NCBI GenBank assembly: GCA_002498605.1
Contig: DAHY01000017.1
Location: 1 to 6,080, forward strand
Direction: 5' to 3'
DNA from: Methanomassiliicoccaceae archaeon UBA404
GTDB lineage: Archaea; Thermoplasmatota; Thermoplasmata; Methanomassiliicoccales; Methanomethylophilaceae
DNA: 6,080 bases
The position numbers and the translations under genes are program-made. The notes under the pieces are model-generated. The model had not been told where the DNA came from. It worked only from the letters and a program-made list of their open reading frames with translations, and searched no databases. Below, piece by piece: positions 4,833 through 6,080 of the stretch (its first letter is position 1; each line of letters begins with the position of its first letter).

Positions 4833-5942
4833 ATGAAATCTGAAGTTTTCTTTACGGATATGCGTGCTGAAATCGGCGACACTATACCCGATAAATTCCG
4901 CAGACTGATTCTTAAAGCGGGCTTTGGAAATATTGATTTTGACAAAAAATTTGTTGCGATCAAGATGCACTTCGGCGAGTTGGGAAATTTGGCTTATCTC
5001 AGACCGGGTTACCCGAGAGTGATTGCCGAGGAAGTCAGAAACAAAGGCGGAGTGCCTTTTCTGACGGATTGCAACACTTTGTACACGGGTAACCGAAAAA
5101 CCGCCCCGGAACACTTGGATACCGCCAATTACAACGGATTCAACCGAATGTCCGCAGGCTGTCAAATCATAATAGGGGACGGCCTGAAAGGCACCGACGA
5201 TGTAGAAATTCCCATTGACGGGAAGTATGTAGAAACCGCAAAGATAGGCAGAGCGATTCATGACGCGGACATACTCGTAACCTTGTCTCATTTCAAATGT
5301 CATGAACTGACGGGTTTCGGAGGAGCATTGAAAAACATCTCCATGGGCTGTGCCTCCCGCAGAGGAAAGATGGAAATGCATGCCGCGGGCAAACCTTCGG
5401 TCGATTCCGACGAGTGTGTCGGTTGCGGAACCTGTCTGAAATACTGTGCACAGAATGCGATTGCCCTGATTAAGAAAAAAGCGGTCATCGATCACAATAA
5501 CTGCGTCGGTTGCGGACGGTGCATCGGCGCCTGCCGTTATGACGCAATAAGTGTTGAAAATGACGAAGACGCCGAGATACTGAACGCAAAAATTGTAGAA
5601 TATGCGATGGCAACGGTCAAAGACAAACCGCATTTTCATGCTACTGTGATGACTGATATATCCCCTTACTGCGACTGTCATTCCGAAAACGATACTCCCG
5701 TCATACCGGATGTAGGAATGCTTGCTTCTTTCGATCCCGTTGCGTTGGACAGAGCCTGTATTGATTTGGCTCTCAAACAACCGCCGGTAAAAGGCAGTGT
5801 GCTGTACGAAAAATGCGGTCATGACATTCCCGAAGATATGTTCGCATGCATTCACCCCGATACCAGGTGGCAAAGCACTTTTGAACACGCGGAGAAAATG
5901 AATTTCGGTTCATCGAAATATAAATTGACCGGGGTTAAGTGA
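4833..5942 (+). CDS. DUF362 protein with two [4Fe-4S] ferredoxin clusters
   Basis: Predicted soluble iron-sulfur protein of 369 residues. DUF362 features lie on both sides of an inserted ferredoxin domain: FVAIKMHFGELGNLAYLRP (40-58), GVPFLTDCNTLYTG (73-86), DILVTLSHFKCHELTGFGGA (146-165) and KNISMGCASRRGK (167-179). C-terminally come TDISPYCDCHS (274-284), PDVGMLASFDPVALDRACID (292-311). The ferredoxin module at about 192-240 has two CX2CX2CX3C sets: Cys195/198/201/205 and Cys224/227/230/234. The usual proline after the last cysteine is Ala in the first set and Arg in the second. The absence of a signal peptide suggests a cytoplasmic location. DUF362 proteins are of unknown reaction; electron transfer or metal/cofactor-related roles are inferred from the clusters. 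ATG 4833 has a TATA box at leaderless distance. The stop is TGA, 3 nt before thpR. Confidence 0.9.
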   Translation: MKSEVFFTDMRAEIGDTIPDKFRRLILKAGFGNIDFDKKFVAIKMHFGELGNLAYLRPGYPRVIAEEVRNKGGVPFLTDCNTLYTGNRKTAPEHLDTANYNGFNRMSAGCQIIIGDGLKGTDDVEIPIDGKYVETAKIGRAIHDADILVTLSHFKCHELTGFGGALKNISMGCASRRGKMEMHAAGKPSVDSDECVGCGTCLKYCAQNAIALIKKKAVIDHNNCVGCGRCIGACRYDAISVENDEDAEILNAKIVEYAMATVKDKPHFHATVMTDISPYCDCHSENDTPVIPDVGMLASFDPVALDRACIDLALKQPPVKGSVLYEKCGHDIPEDMFACIHPDTRWQSTFEHAEKMNFGSSKYKLTGVK

Positions 5943-5945
5943 AGA

Positions 5946-6080
5946 ATGAGAACTTTCATCGCCGTAAGAATACCGGAACATCCTTCGTTGGCCGAACCTG
6001 TTCTGAAGCTTAAATCCACAAATGAGATGAAAACATACGGCCCTAAGGGATTGCATCTTACTCTGTGTTTTATAGGCGAT
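5946..6080 (+). CDS. thpR: RNA 2',3'-cyclic phosphodiesterase ThpR (LigT-like), N-terminal part
   Basis: The first 45 residues of a gene that runs off the window. MRTFIAVRIPEHPSLAEPVL at the N-terminus and LHLTLCFIGD at 36-45 match the 2H phosphoesterase family, the latter being its first catalytic HxT motif (His37, Thr39) followed by FxGD/E. The enzyme opens 2',3'-cyclic phosphates at RNA ends; archaeal members are often named as 2'-5' RNA ligase. ATG 5946 starts 3 nt after the TGA of the DUF362 gene, so the two are probably co-transcribed. The second HxT motif, expected about 80-90 residues further on, is outside the window. Confidence 0.85.
   Translation, partial: MRTFIAVRIPEHPSLAEPVLKLKSTNEMKTYGPKGLHLTLCFIGD

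Noticed and set aside
4779..5888. 369-codon open frame on the - strand opposite the DUF362 gene
   Set aside because: It is the antisense shadow of a well-supported coding sequence, with no recognisable domain, no ribosome site and unlikely residue composition.
1..6080. CRISPR arrays, insertion sequences, tRNA or rRNA genes
   Set aside because: I saw no regularly spaced repeats, transposase motifs, terminal inverted repeats, cloverleaf-like segments or conserved rRNA sequence on either strand.

Overview
The window looks archaeal and is most like a Methanomassiliicoccales-type methanogen (Thermoplasmatota). This is inferred from archaeal-style TATA boxes, a ThpR gene, a DUF362 ferredoxin protein, a QueG-like double-cluster protein of a type I associate with methanogens, and stop-codon use. 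Seven genes end in the window: six stop at TGA, one at TAA and none at TAG. No rRNA, tRNA, pyl or mcr gene is present, so the placement is not proven.

Layout. (1) 1-135 (+): the 3' end of an iron-sulfur protein, possibly a RamA-type corrinoid activase. It converges on the next operon across a strong bidirectional hairpin terminator (153-192). (2) 218-3088/3100 (-): a compact ABC import operon transcribed right to left, encoding a substrate-binding protein, a permease and an ATPase of the nitrate/sulfonate/taurine (SsuABC/TauABC) type. The substrate-binding protein appears circularly permuted: the segment that normally starts the mature protein sits at its C-terminus. (3) 3101-3410: an AT-rich divergent promoter region. 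(4) 3411-4103 (+): a QueG-like protein with two [4Fe-4S] clusters, interrupted by one in-frame TAG at 3804-3806. Both halves are in one frame and align as one continuous family member, so this is a candidate pyrrolysine-containing protein (alternatively a fresh nonsense mutation). (5) 4153-4578 (-): a SpeD-like pyruvoyl decarboxylase, convergent with the previous gene across a second hairpin terminator. (6) 4579-4832: a divergent promoter region with several small palindromes. (7) 4833-5942 (+): a DUF362 protein with two ferredoxin clusters. (8) 5946 to the window end (+): the start of thpR, 3 nt after the DUF362 gene.

How the genes may work together: the importer would bring in a small, probably anionic organic or sulfur/nitrogen solute. 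The three iron-sulfur proteins around it suggest low-potential electron transfer, perhaps linked to corrinoid chemistry, but nothing in the sequence proves the link. The two most notable observations are the in-frame amber codon and the permuted binding protein.
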